Positions 16,621 through 25,871 of a stretch of DNA of 64,000 nt are shown piece after piece. Each line of letters opens with the position of its first letter. The stretch's first letter is position 1. A program made the position numbers and the translations under genes. The notes under the pieces were generated by a model. The model was not told the origin of the DNA and ran no database searches. It saw only the letters and a list, made by a program, of their open reading frames with translations. The stretch covers positions 1 to 64,000 of the forward strand of contig CALCCD010000129.1 in the NCBI GenBank assembly GCA_937899645.1, read 5' to 3'. Origin of the DNA: an uncultured cyanobacterium (GTDB taxonomy: Bacteria > Cyanobacteriota > Cyanobacteriia > Cyanobacteriales > Geitlerinemataceae).

Positions 16621-17895
16621 ATGAAGATCTTCTCATCGCTGTTCGCGATCGCCCTGGCCACGTCCCTGATGCAGGTCGTTTCGCCCGCCTCCCTAACGCC
16701 TTTGGAGGTGTCGGTTGGCATTGAAGCGGCCCAGGCACGGCGCAGCGGCGGACGATCGAGCGGCGGCTCGTTCAGCCGTCCCCGTTCGGGTGGCTCTGGC
16801 GGCTCGCGATCGAATTCGTCGCCTAGTCGTTCGAGCGGCTCGGGGTCGAACAACCGCACGGCTCCGTCGCGCAACTCGCCGACCAGCGGCTCGTCCGGTA
16901 ATACGAATCGCGGCAATACCGGCGGCGCGACGCGTGGCGGCAGTTTCTCGCGCCCTACCGCGCCTGCCCCACGCGCGACCGTCGCCCCGAGCCCGGTCGA
17001 GCAGCGGGACTTCACCCCTCCGAATCGTAACTACGATCGCGGCTCCGGCGGCGGCACGGTTATCGTGCCCGTCCCCTTGCCCTACAACAACGCTCCCACC
17101 CAACCGCCCCCGCAGTCACCGGCGGTCACCGATACGGCTCCTCCAGCTTCTGGCACCACGACCGATACCGATGTCCGACCGGCGCAAAGCTCGTCTTCGC
17201 AGCGCGACGATGGCGGCGGCTTGTTCTTTGGGTTCTTGATCCTTCTGCTGATTGCGGCGGGTCTGATCTTCTTCGTGTTGCGGCTAATGAAAGGCCGCTC
17301 CGGTGGCAGTGGGGACGAACTCGACAACGACATCGTTACCGTTAGCAAGCTGCAAATCGGGCTGCTCGCCAGCGCCAAAACCCTACAAGCTCAGCTCACC
17401 CGGCTCAGCGAAGAGGCCGACCTCGACTCGCCTGACGGACTGGCGGCATTCTCGGCCGAGTGCTCGCTGGCGCTGCTGCGAAAACCGGACTATTGGGTCT
17501 ACGGCGCTTCCACGTCGGAAACCGTCGATAGTCGCGAAGCTGCCCAGAAGCTCTTCGAGTCGATCTCCATCGGCGAGCGGGTGAAGTTCGACACTGAGAC
17601 GTTCTCGCGATCGGGCGATCGCATTGCGATTGACGACAGCAGCGACGTCGATCCGGACGAAGAGCCGGCGGAATATATTGTCGTGACGCTCGTGGCGGGG
17701 ACGGAAGGCGATCGCCCGCTGTTCGCGCCCGTCACCACCGCCGACGATTTAGAAGCGGCATTGAAGACAATTGGCAGCCTGACCGGCGACTACCTGAGCG
17801 TTTTCGAGCTGCTCTGGACGCCCCAAACCGCCGAAGACAGCCTGACTGCCGACGAGCTGATCGAGCTGTATCCAGACGTCACGCCGATCGCTTAA
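16621..17895 (+). CDS. DUF1517 membrane protein with RS/G-rich region
   Basis: About 424 residues. A signal peptide (KIFSSLFAIALATSL) is followed by a long Gly/Ser/Arg low-complexity region (residues about 40-115), a Pro-rich stretch, one membrane helix (LFFGFLILLLIAAGLIFFVL) and a C-terminal globular domain of about 190 residues typical of DUF1517. Found in cyanobacteria and chloroplasts; function unclear. ATG at 16621 is chosen for the signal peptide; the frame opens at a GTG at 16561. Its stop overlaps the stop of the opposite-strand GST gene. Confidence 0.85.
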   Translation: MKIFSSLFAIALATSLMQVVSPASLTPLEVSVGIEAAQARRSGGRSSGGSFSRPRSGGSGGSRSNSSPSRSSGSGSNNRTAPSRNSPTSGSSGNTNRGNTGGATRGGSFSRPTAPAPRATVAPSPVEQRDFTPPNRNYDRGSGGGTVIVPVPLPYNNAPTQPPPQSPAVTDTAPPASGTTTDTDVRPAQSSSSQRDDGGGLFFGFLILLLIAAGLIFFVLRLMKGRSGGSGDELDNDIVTVSKLQIGLLASAKTLQAQLTRLSEEADLDSPDGLAAFSAECSLALLRKPDYWVYGASTSETVDSREAAQKLFESISIGERVKFDTETFSRSGDRIAIDDSSDVDPDEEPAEYIVVTLVAGTEGDRPLFAPVTTADDLEAALKTIGSLTGDYLSVFELLWTPQTAEDSLTADELIELYPDVTPIA

Positions 17896-18605
17896 GCTTT
17901 TGCTCCCGCCACCGAAGCGCCTAAATCAGGCGGTGTCGGCTCGTTACACCGATCGTGAATCTCAACGATGCGATCGAATAAGGCTGGGTAAGCGTCGCGG
18001 TAGCGGGGAATCAGCGCCAAGGGCGAGAGCAGCGCGGCTGCCGTTAGGTCGGCCACGCTCGGGCGATCGCCGACTAGGAAACCTCGGCACTGCCAGCGAT
18101 CGTCAATCCAGGGCAGCGCCAGATCGAGCCGTTCGGCGGCAAGTTTGGCGCTGGCGGCGTTGATGCCCTGTTGCTGACGGACGATCGCGATAATCGCAAG
18201 GCTCAGCGGCGACGGGTCGATCGCCCTGCCGTCGGTGGCGCGGTACTGGTAGTAAACGATGCGCGTCGCCGTGCCGATACTCTCGTCGAGCCAGTCTTCG
18301 AGCTGGAGGGCGCGATCGCGATCGCTCGGATCGTCCGGCAGCAGCGGTGGCTCGGGGAAATGCCGCTCCAGATAAGCCAGAATGCGCGACGAGTCGCCGA
18401 TCGCCTCGAGCGTGACGGCGTCCGGGTCGGGCGAGTCGCGCTCGAGCAGCAACACGGGCAACGTCGTCAGCCCCGTCAGCGGCTTGACCCGTAGCGCGTG
18501 CAGTCCCGGCGTCAGGTTTTCGGTGATGTAGTCGCAGCCTTTATAGCCCAGCGCAAGGCGGGCTTTGCGACAGTAGTGCGAGGTGCTGAACTGGAGTAGG
18601 TGCAT
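17892..18605 (-). CDS. Glutathione S-transferase-like protein
   Basis: 237 residues with an N-terminal thioredoxin-like domain (QFSTSHYCRKARLALGYKG, then TTLPVLLLE and AIGDSSRILAYLE) and a helical C-terminal domain (FLVGDRPSVADLTAAALLSPL). The start has a single Cys (Y-C-R-K), placing it nearer the Cys-type omega/beta classes or the related GrxB-like family. Substrate unknown. It converges on the DUF1517 gene with a four-base overlap at TTAA. Confidence 0.85.
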   Translation of the reverse strand: MHLLQFSTSHYCRKARLALGYKGCDYITENLTPGLHALRVKPLTGLTTLPVLLLERDSPDPDAVTLEAIGDSSRILAYLERHFPEPPLLPDDPSDRDRALQLEDWLDESIGTATRIVYYQYRATDGRAIDPSPLSLAIIAIVRQQQGINAASAKLAAERLDLALPWIDDRWQCRGFLVGDRPSVADLTAAALLSPLALIPRYRDAYPALFDRIVEIHDRCNEPTPPDLGASVAGAKA

Positions 18606-18970
18606 GGTGGGGTGGTGGTGTCGGCGGGGAATACCGCGCTGATGTTACGAGCGCGGCTAGCTCCGGCGCTGGAAACTCCGGCACTGAAAACTCCGAACCC
18701 GCAAACTCCGGTACGACAAACACTAGCCCTGTCAACACTAGCCTTGCAAACTCCGGCGTTCGCTTCAAAATCCGCAGGGATTCGCCGCCATTCGCCGCAA
18801 TGGGCAAAAATGCGGTGCTAATATGGGGCCTAACCGTGCGCGATATCTGAAAACCGCCCCGAAAAGCATTAAGAAGCTTGGAATGTGTGGGAGCCGAACG
18901 CTAACTGACGATATAGTTTGCATCGAATTTTGCCGCCTCGACTGTCTTTTCTGTTTTACCGAGTATCTCC
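18606..18970. other. Intergenic region holding a 15-bp tandem repeat
   Basis: A 365-base spacer between the divergent GST and ftsL-like genes. Its main feature is the tandem repeat at 18658-18764; otherwise I see no gene. Promoters for both neighbours must lie here. Confidence 0.5.
18658..18764. repeat. 15-bp degenerate tandem repeat, seven units
   Basis: Units of the form ACTCCGGNNNNNNNA start at 18660, 18675, 18690, 18705, 18720, 18735 and 18750 with exact 15-base spacing. The fifth and sixth read ACACTAGCC in place of ACTCCGG. Both strands translate to a five-residue periodicity, but no start or family supports a gene. Confidence 0.85.
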
Positions 18971-19450
18971 ATGGCCAGCGCATTACGATCGTACGCTATC
19001 GATCCCCGCTCCGATCGCGGCGTGAGTCGCGCGCCGTTTGCCGCAGCCCCGCAGCCCGGCGCAGCCCCCCGTCAGGCCGACGTCACTGTTATCGTCCGCC
19101 CCGACTCCGCCAGCGGACGCCACCTCGCTCGGCTGAAAAATTTCTCTAGCATCGTTTGCGGCACGCTGGTGCTAGCGGCGGGCTTAGCCTATGGCGATCG
19201 CGTTTACACAGAGCTGCGCGCCGATGCTGCCCAGGCGCGGCTGGACGTGCTACAGCGTCACGAACATCAGCTCGCCGTGTCCATCGAGGCGTTGAAGTAT
19301 CAGGCGGCGCAGCTTGCCGAAGCCTCGAACACGGGCTTAATACCTCAAACGCCCGACCGCTTTATCTTTGTCGAGCCCGCCCTACCGCGCCCCGATCGCC
19401 AGCAGATCGCGCCGGTCGCCGCTCCGCCCCAGTTCCCGATCGGCTACTAG
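18971..19450 (+). CDS. FtsL-like cell-division membrane protein
   Basis: A 159-residue bitopic protein: basic, Pro/Ala-rich cytoplasmic part (1-57), one membrane helix (about 59-75), then a coiled-coil-prone stretch (78-120) and a Pro-rich end. Size, topology and position 18 bases before the ftsI gene fit FtsL, which links FtsB and FtsQ to the FtsW-FtsI synthase. FtsL diverges strongly in sequence, so the call rests on topology and context. Confidence 0.7.
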   Translation: MASALRSYAIDPRSDRGVSRAPFAAAPQPGAAPRQADVTVIVRPDSASGRHLARLKNFSSIVCGTLVLAAGLAYGDRVYTELRADAAQARLDVLQRHEHQLAVSIEALKYQAAQLAEASNTGLIPQTPDRFIFVEPALPRPDRQQIAPVAAPPQFPIGY

Positions 19451-19468
19451 CCCGTCGATAGATCGCGC

Positions 19469-21394
19469 ATGGCAGGCGAATTTCCCGACGACTCCTCTAG
19501 CACGCGGCAACACGTCGCCCGCTCGGCCTTGTCTTGGGCCACCGTCCGCGCGTCCTGGGCGCAGGTGTGGTCGTCGATGGCCGTGCCGTCGCGCTGGCGT
19601 CTGGTGTTTGTCGGGCTGCTGCTGGGCGGCGGGGCGATCGGACTGTGGGTCAATCTAGCCCGGCTCCAGCTCGTCGGCACGCCCGAAACCCAGACCGTGC
19701 TGGCCGATCGTGACGCCGCGACTCCGGCCACCGTGGCGCGCCGCCGCCCGATCGTCGATCGCAACGGCCATATCCTGGCGATCGATCGCGCCACCTACAC
19801 CCTCTACGCTCACCCGCTCCTCTTCGACGACAAGCCCTACGACGTGGCCGAGCGTCTCGCGCCAATCCTCGATCGCCCCGTGCGAGAGCTGTACCGAACG
19901 CTGCAAGAAGCTTCGAGCGGTATCCGCTTGGTGGATCTGCTGCCGGAAAGCGACGCTGCCACAGTCCGCGATTTGGGCCTCGACGGCCTCGAGCTGGTCG
20001 AACACCCGACGCGCCTCTACCCCAACAACGACCTGGCGGCCGATGTCGTCGGCTACGTCGATTTTGACGGGCGCGGTCAGGCAGGCGTCGAGTACAGTTA
20101 CCGCGATCGCCTGATCGTCGAAGAACTTGCCACCGAGCCAATGGCTGCCAGCGCCCTCGATCGCGCCGCTCCATCTGGGCCAACCGGATCGCCAGCCGAC
20201 TCGCAGGCTGAATCCTCAAATCAGGCCCGAGAGCAGGCCCGAAATCGAGCGCGATCTCTATCGGATATTCAATACGACGAGCGCACTCGCAGCCGCGACG
20301 ACCTGCGGCTCCAGCTCACTATCGACCTGCGGCTCCAGCGGACGGCGCGCCGACTACTGGCCGACACCGTCCGGCAGTTCCAGGCCAAGCGCGGCATCTT
20401 GATGGTGATGGACGCCCGCGACGGCGCGATCCTCGCCTCTACCTCTTATCCGTCCTACAACCCCAACGCCTACTTCGAGGCCGACCTGGAGCGTTTCAAA
20501 AACTGGGCACTCAGCGACATTTACGAACCGGGCTCGACTTTTAAGCCTCTCAATATCGCGATCGCCCTAGAAGCCGGAGCCATCCGCCCCGACGATCGCT
20601 TCGACGATCCCGGACAAATCTTTATCGGCGAGTGGCCGATCTCTAACTTCGATTACAAGGAAGCAGGCGGGCGCGGCAATATCAGCGTTACGGAAATCCT
20701 GCGCGACTCGAGTAACGTCGGCATGGTCGAGATCGTCAGCGAAATGGAAGCCACTGACTACCACGACTGGCTGACGCGCCTGGACGTCGATCGCATTACC
20801 GGAATCGACCTACCCTTCGAGGCCCAGAGCCAGCTCAAGAGCCGCGAAATCTTCGATTTAGTTCCCGTCGAACCGGCCACGGTCTCCTTCGGACAGGGCT
20901 TGGCGATCGCGCCGATCCAGCTCCTCAAGCTCCACGGCATCCTCGCCAGTGGCGGCCAGCTCGTGACGCCCCACGTGGTACGCGGCCTAATCGACAGCGA
21001 AGATCGCATCGTCTGGACGCCGGACTTCAAGCCGCCCGAGCGCGTCCTCTCGCGGGCGAGCACCCAAGCGACGATCGCGATGATGGAAGACGTCGTCGTA
21101 AACGGCACGGGCCAAAGAGCCCAAATCGCCAACTACCGCATCGCGGGCAAAACGGGCACGTCGCAAAAAATCGACCCGAACAGCGGCGGCTATTCAGAAA
21201 GCGCGATCGTCACCAGCTTCGTGGGCATCCTGCCGGTGGAAGATCCGCGCTACGTCATCTTGGCGGCGATCGACGAGCCCCAGACTGGGCGAGCGGGCGG
21301 CGTGGTGGCGGCTCCCATCGTCCGACAGGCGATCGAACACCTCATCGCGATCGAGCGGATCGCGCCCAGCGCTCCGAGCAGTTCGGAGCCTTAG
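19469..21394 (+). CDS. ftsI: Penicillin-binding protein FtsI (PBP3)
   Basis: The septal peptidoglycan transpeptidase. 641 residues: a short cytoplasmic part, a membrane helix (about 49-66), the PBP dimerisation domain (RRPIVDRNGHILA near 90, VEYSYRDRL near 210), an Ala/Ser/Arg-rich insert (about 225-265), then the transpeptidase with S356-T-F-K359, S414-S-N416 and K561-T-G563. The insert is longer than usual. Its stop overlaps the stop of the opposite-strand gene at 21391. Confidence 0.95.
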   Translation: MAGEFPDDSSSTRQHVARSALSWATVRASWAQVWSSMAVPSRWRLVFVGLLLGGGAIGLWVNLARLQLVGTPETQTVLADRDAATPATVARRRPIVDRNGHILAIDRATYTLYAHPLLFDDKPYDVAERLAPILDRPVRELYRTLQEASSGIRLVDLLPESDAATVRDLGLDGLELVEHPTRLYPNNDLAADVVGYVDFDGRGQAGVEYSYRDRLIVEELATEPMAASALDRAAPSGPTGSPADSQAESSNQAREQARNRARSLSDIQYDERTRSRDDLRLQLTIDLRLQRTARRLLADTVRQFQAKRGILMVMDARDGAILASTSYPSYNPNAYFEADLERFKNWALSDIYEPGSTFKPLNIAIALEAGAIRPDDRFDDPGQIFIGEWPISNFDYKEAGGRGNISVTEILRDSSNVGMVEIVSEMEATDYHDWLTRLDVDRITGIDLPFEAQSQLKSREIFDLVPVEPATVSFGQGLAIAPIQLLKLHGILASGGQLVTPHVVRGLIDSEDRIVWTPDFKPPERVLSRASTQATIAMMEDVVVNGTGQRAQIANYRIAGKTGTSQKIDPNSGGYSESAIVTSFVGILPVEDPRYVILAAIDEPQTGRAGGVVAAPIVRQAIEHLIAIERIAPSAPSSSEP

Positions 21395-22839
21395 GGCAGC
21401 CAGCGCGGACGGATGCCAGACAGCCCCAGAGGCTCGATCGTCGGTCGATCGTCGCTGTTTTCTAAAGGTAAAAGCGGCACGATCGCCTGGAGATCGCCGC
21501 CGGTGACGCGATCGCCAGAACGGGTACGAGGCGAGTCGCGTCCGGTCTCGGCAGCAGCATCGGAACCGCGCGCGACGGTTTGCAGGCGATCGAAGACGAT
21601 AGCCTGACCGTCCGGCGACAGATCGAAGTGCAGGTCGCGCTGTTCGGCGTCGAGACGGGCGAGTTCGCGCAGGGTTAGGTTTTCTAAGTCGATCGCGACG
21701 ATGCGCGGCTGCTCGAGGTAGGTCTCGGTGTCTAACTCGGCCAGCAGCAGGCAGTACAGCAGATTGCCCGTTGGATCGAACTGGGCGTCGAGCACCGAAC
21801 CCGCCAGAGTCAGCAGCTCTTCGGGTTCGCCGAGATCGGTACTGAGGAAAATCGATCGCGTGTAGTCGGGGTTGAACCTCAGCAGCGCCAGCTTCAGTCC
21901 GTCTTCGCTAAAGGCTAGCGACCGCCCGAAATCGCGAAAAAAGGCCACAGGCTCGCTAGCGTTCGCCGCCGGATCGAGGGGCAAGATGGCAATCCCCTCA
22001 CTTTGGGCGACCGCCAGAGCCCGACCGTTCGGCGCGATCGAAAACGTGCCGCCAGACTCGGCCTCGATCGGCATCGGCGCTTGGCCGTCGCGCACGGCCC
22101 AGAGGCCGAAGGGCGCGTTAGGTCTTTGTCGGTCGGCTCGCTGAATAACCGCGACGCTGCCATCGAGGGCGAGGTCGAACTGGAGATTTTGGTAGTTCTG
22201 GCCGTCGAGCAGGCGATCGAGGCGACCTGCCGGAGCGTCCCCCGCGCCCGTCGCGACGGTATAGAGCTGGATTTCGGGGGCGCGATCGTCAGCTGCCCGC
22301 TCGATCGCCGAAAACAGCACGCGATCGCCGCGCGGATAAAGCCGATAGTCCATCACGCTCAGATCGGCAGGCGTCAGAATCTGGCGCTCGCCCTGGGTGA
22401 AGTTATAGGCGACCAGCGCGCCGCTTTCATCGGCTCCCGTTCCGAGATAGACGATCGCGCGGTCTGCACTGCGAAAGTCCGCCTCAAATGGCTCGATCGC
22501 TTCGCCCCCGGCCCGCGTCGCGCCCGTCAGTCGCAGCACGTAGTCCAGACCGTAAGGGGCAGGGCGATCGAGGCGATAAGTCGCACGCTTGCCGTTCCAC
22601 TCCCACTGTCCGGGAAGCGGCGGCTCGATCTCCAGGCCCGTCTCGACGCTAGCCGGATCGATCGCGTGGGAAAACACCAGCTCGAAGTCGCGATCGCGCC
22701 AGGTGACCGTTTCGTCCGCCCAGCTAAAACTACGGACGCGCGGCGACCCCGGCCAGAAGACAGCGGCGGCCACCGCAACGGCGAGGGCAGCGATCGACAA
22801 CCGCTGCCAGAGACGCTTCGGTAAAATCGCTTTCAACAT
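21391..22839 (-). CDS. Ig-like (Big_5) plus TolB-like beta-propeller protein
   Basis: About 482 residues. An N-terminal basic region and membrane segment (about 12-32) are followed by an Ig-like domain whose motif FELVFSHAIDPASVETGLEIEP is typical of Big_5, then repeated WD40/TolB-like strands (for example FSIAPNGRALAVAQ, LAFSEDGLKLALL and DLSPDGQAIVFD). A periplasmic binding or scaffold role is likely; no catalytic motif. ATG at 22839 is preferred over an upstream TTG. Confidence 0.75.
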   Translation of the reverse strand: MLKAILPKRLWQRLSIAALAVAVAAAVFWPGSPRVRSFSWADETVTWRDRDFELVFSHAIDPASVETGLEIEPPLPGQWEWNGKRATYRLDRPAPYGLDYVLRLTGATRAGGEAIEPFEADFRSADRAIVYLGTGADESGALVAYNFTQGERQILTPADLSVMDYRLYPRGDRVLFSAIERAADDRAPEIQLYTVATGAGDAPAGRLDRLLDGQNYQNLQFDLALDGSVAVIQRADRQRPNAPFGLWAVRDGQAPMPIEAESGGTFSIAPNGRALAVAQSEGIAILPLDPAANASEPVAFFRDFGRSLAFSEDGLKLALLRFNPDYTRSIFLSTDLGEPEELLTLAGSVLDAQFDPTGNLLYCLLLAELDTETYLEQPRIVAIDLENLTLRELARLDAEQRDLHFDLSPDGQAIVFDRLQTVARGSDAAAETGRDSPRTRSGDRVTGGDLQAIVPLLPLENSDDRPTIEPLGLSGIRPRWLP

Positions 22840-22849
22840 ATCCAACAAA

Positions 22850-22892
22850 ATACCCGACAGCAATGCACGTCAAGCACATCTCTGCCGGGTAT
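22850..22892 (-). terminator. Rho-independent terminator after petD
   Basis: On the minus strand ATACCCGGCAG (22892-22882) pairs with CTGTCGGGTAT (22860-22850), one mismatch and a 21-base loop, followed by TTTTG. It lies 57 bases after the petD stop and just before the next minus-strand gene, so it probably ends the petD transcript. Confidence 0.65.
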
Positions 22893-22948
22893 CTGAATTA
22901 AAACCTCAGTCAGGGGCGAACGCCAGCTCGTGCGGGCGCCGCAGCGAC

Positions 22949-23431
22949 CTAGAACAGGCCGAGCGTCAGCGACTTGTCGATCGGCATTGCTGCGCCGATA
23001 CCAAGCCACAGGGTCACAGCCGTGCCAAAAAGGAAGACAGTCGTGGCAACCGGGCGACGGAACGGATTCTGGAACTTGTTGACGTTCTCCAGGAAAGGAA
23101 TCAACATCAGGCCGAGCGGAACCAGAGTTTGCAGGACGATACCGAGCAATTTGTTCGGGACGACGCGCAGGATCTGGAACACCGGATACAGATACCACTC
23201 GGGCAGAATTTCCAGCGGCGTAGCGAATGGGTTGGACGGCTCGCCGATCATTGCCGGGTCGAGAACAGCCAGACCGACCAAGCAGGCGAGCGTGCCGAGG
23301 ATCACGACCGGGAAGGTGTAAAGAAGATCGTTCGGCCAAGCCGGTTCGCCATAGTAATTATGGCCCATTCCCTTAGCGAGCTTGGCTCGCAGGGCGGGAT
23401 CGCTCAGATCCGGTTTCTTGAGTACAGACAT
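22949..23431 (-). CDS. petD: Cytochrome b6f subunit IV (PetD)
   Basis: Subunit IV of the thylakoid b6f complex, carrying part of the Qo plastoquinone site. 160 residues, standard. The start is [12 protein letters not shown]; the PEWY motif is visible in [20 protein letters not shown], and three membrane helices follow. The frame continues upstream for another 63 codons, but the ATG at 23431 is the family start. Second gene after petB, 230 bases away. Confidence 0.98.
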   Translation of the reverse strand: MSVLKKPDLSDPALRAKLAKGMGHNYYGEPAWPNDLLYTFPVVILGTLACLVGLAVLDPAMIGEPSNPFATPLEILPEWYLYPVFQILRVVPNKLLGIVLQTLVPLGLMLIPFLENVNKFQNPFRRPVATTVFLFGTAVTLWLGIGAAMPIDKSLTLGLF

Positions 23432-23661
23432 ATTAAAAAATCTCCTGTGCGGGGTAGCCGTTGCCTCGATTCCAGAATTTGGGACGAGCCAGGAAGCCGC
23501 AATACCAGCTATGCGCCAGCTTAGCAAAATTCCTAACTCTTTACGCCCGCCGAGAATCGCGAAAAGATAACACCGCAAAACATCACGGAAACGGCCCAAA
23601 CTGCTGGCAGCGAGACGCAAGCGCCCCTACAGCCGAAACGTCCAGGCCAGGAAAAATCGGC

Positions 23662-24330
23662 CTAGAGGGGGCCGGAGATGCCTTGCTTGCGAATCATCAG
23701 GAAGTGGGTGAGCATGAACACCGCGATCAGCCAGGGCAGAACGAAAGTGTGCAGACTGTAAAAGCGGGTCAAGGTCGCTTGACCGACGCTCGTGCCGCCA
23801 CGAATAAATTCGACCATCGTGCTTCCGACGATGGGAATCGCTTCAGGAACGCCGCTGACGATTTTCACAGCCCAGTAGCCGACTTGGTCCCAAGGCAGCG
23901 AGTAGCCCGTCACGCCAAAGGAGACAGTGATAACGGCCATGATCACGCCTGTAACCCAAGTCAGCTCGCGAGGGTTCTTAAAGCCACCCGTTAGATAAAC
24001 TCGGAAGACGTGCAGAATCATCATTAGCACCATCATGCTGGCTGACCAGCGGTGAATGGAGCGGATGAGCCAGCCGAAGTTCACTTCGTTCATCAGATAC
24101 TGAACGGAGCTGAAGGCTTCGGTGACGGTCGGCTTGTAGTAAAACGTCATTGCGAAACCGGTGGCAAACTGCACCAGGAAGCAGACGAGCGTGATACCGC
24201 CGAGGCAGTAGAAGATATTAACGTGGGGTGGGACGTACTTGTCAGTGATATCGTCGGCGAGGGCTTGAACTTCAAGACGCTCGTTGAACCACTTGTACGC
24301 TTTCGAGTCGGTGACTTCTTTCGAAAACAT
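23662..24330 (-). CDS. petB: Cytochrome b6 (PetB)
   Basis: The cytochrome b subunit of the b6f complex: four membrane helices, two b hemes and the covalent high-spin heme ci. 222 residues, normal. Visible are NIFYCLGG with the heme-ci cysteine, [20 protein letters not shown] with two heme ligands, [12 protein letters not shown], and [21 protein letters not shown] with the other two. petB lies upstream of petD as in other cyanobacteria. Confidence 0.98.
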   Translation of the reverse strand: MFSKEVTDSKAYKWFNERLEVQALADDITDKYVPPHVNIFYCLGGITLVCFLVQFATGFAMTFYYKPTVTEAFSSVQYLMNEVNFGWLIRSIHRWSASMMVLMMILHVFRVYLTGGFKNPRELTWVTGVIMAVITVSFGVTGYSLPWDQVGYWAVKIVSGVPEAIPIVGSTMVEFIRGGTSVGQATLTRFYSLHTFVLPWLIAVFMLTHFLMIRKQGISGPL

Positions 24331-24713
24331 AAAGCCGAGTCGTGGATGTATTGCTATTTAAAAAGATCTCGGTCGCGATTCGGCCACTTTGTACGAGGCG
24401 AGCTCGGAGAAAGCGATGCCGCAGCGCGGGCGACTCCGAACCATCGTCTGCCGAAGCTGACGCGCTCATCTGACCGGATGCAAGATTGCGCAAGACCGAC
24501 CTCCTACGCCACTGCAGAACAGCGCTTCAGAGGGTTTCACTTGCCTGGTAAATGTAACACGACTTAGTAGTCGGTCTTAGTTTGTTACAGAATTGTTGGA
24601 ATAGCTGAAATGCTTGACCTTGCGGGTTTTGCTGACAATATTTCTCAAGAAGAGCTTTGGGCAACTTAACAAATGAAGCGGGCGAAAATTCCCGAGAATC
24701 TGGGGGCGCGGAC
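24331..24713. other. Divergent petB/trm1 intergenic region
   Basis: A 383-base spacer, AT-rich from about 24500 to 24660. The petB promoter must lie near 24340-24420, where AAATAGCAATAC is AT-rich on the minus strand. A better candidate promoter faces trm1 at 24614-24642. No small gene seen. Confidence 0.45.
24614..24642 (+). promoter_or_regulatory. Candidate sigma-70 promoter for trm1
   Basis: TTGACC (24614-24619, five of six consensus bases) and AATATT (24637-24642, four of six) with a 17-base spacer, 72 bases upstream of the trm1 ATG. Prediction only. Confidence 0.35.
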
Positions 24714-25871
24714 ATGCGGCTCGCGGCGACGAGCGAGGTCGAGCGGCAGCTAACTCGCGAGCGACAGATTGCATTTTGGGTGGGGTCGGCGTTTTATCGG
24801 GCGTCGAGTCGGCTGAGTCGGGATCTATCGGTGCTGGCGGGGGCGATCGAGCGCGAGCGCCTCGGATCGCTGCGGGTGCTGGACGCGATGGCCGGGAGCG
24901 GCGTTCGGGCGCTGCGCTACTGGGGCGAGGCGGGGGCGACGGCGCTATTCGCTAACGAGGGCAACCCGGACGTGCTGCCGATTTTGCGGGAAAACCTGGC
25001 CGAGGCGATCGCGGCGGGGGCGGCGACGATCGCCAGCAACGACGCCAACCGCGCTTTCTTTCAGTGCTACATCGATGACGACTATTACGACATCGTGGAC
25101 GTGGACGGGTTCGGCGCGCCGGTTCCCTGGCTGAGTACGAGCCTCTGGGCGGTGAAGCTGGGCGGATTGGTTTACCTCGCCAGCACCGATGGACGCACGG
25201 CAACGGGACACCAACCGGAGCAGAGCTTGCGGCTGTACGGCGCGCGAGCGCGAGTGCACCCGGCGGCCCACGAGCAGGGTCTGCGCTTGCTGCTCGGTTC
25301 GCTTCAGCAGCAGGCTGCGGTCAAAGGCTTCGGCATCGCGCCGGTATTTTCGCTGTTTCGCGGCGAGGTGTATCGCGTCATGGTACGGCTGACGAAAGGC
25401 CAGAAGCTGACGGAGCGCAACTACGCCTATCTGGGCTACTGTCACGACTGCGGCAACTATCAGGTGCTGCCCTGGCATCGTCTCGGGAAGGCGTACTGCT
25501 CCCATATCAGCCAACACGGTGACGACCTGCCGCTGACGCTGACGGGGCCGATGTGGGTGGGAGATTTGCACGATCGCGACTATCTGGCGCAGATGCAGGC
25601 GGGGGCGCGATCGCGAAATTGGCCAGACGTCGTCGATTGGATCGAGGTCGCGAGCGCCGAGGCCGAGATGCCGCCGTATTTCTTTAAGCTGGGCGAGATC
25701 GGCAAGCGCGGGCGAATGGATATCCCGAAGCGCGAGCGGCTGGTGGCGGCGCTGCGCGATCGCGGCTTTCGCGCCACGGCCTGTCACGTCAACCGCGAGG
25801 CGTTTAAGACCACTGCCGACCTGCAAACCTGCGTCGCGATCGCCCGCGAACTTTCTCAGAATCTGACGTGA
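24714..25871 (+). CDS. trm1: tRNA (guanine26-N2)-dimethyltransferase Trm1
   Basis: A SAM-dependent enzyme making m2,2G26 in tRNA. About 385 residues. VLDAMAGSGVRALRYWGE is the SAM site, FANEGNPD and DIVDVDGFGAPVPWL hold the catalytic region, and a later cysteine cluster (YCHDCGNY, then YCSH) looks like the Trm1 zinc site. The family is mainly archaeal and eukaryotic, with a few bacteria including cyanobacteria and Aquifex. ATG at 24714 is chosen. The TGA overlaps the GTG start of coaE. Confidence 0.93.
   Translation: MRLAATSEVERQLTRERQIAFWVGSAFYRASSRLSRDLSVLAGAIERERLGSLRVLDAMAGSGVRALRYWGEAGATALFANEGNPDVLPILRENLAEAIAAGAATIASNDANRAFFQCYIDDDYYDIVDVDGFGAPVPWLSTSLWAVKLGGLVYLASTDGRTATGHQPEQSLRLYGARARVHPAAHEQGLRLLLGSLQQQAAVKGFGIAPVFSLFRGEVYRVMVRLTKGQKLTERNYAYLGYCHDCGNYQVLPWHRLGKAYCSHISQHGDDLPLTLTGPMWVGDLHDRDYLAQMQAGARSRNWPDVVDWIEVASAEAEMPPYFFKLGEIGKRGRMDIPKRERLVAALRDRGFRATACHVNREAFKTTADLQTCVAIARELSQNLT

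Noticed and set aside
18658-18764. Considered as a CRISPR array
   Set aside because: Units are 15 bp with no spacers; this is a simple tandem repeat.
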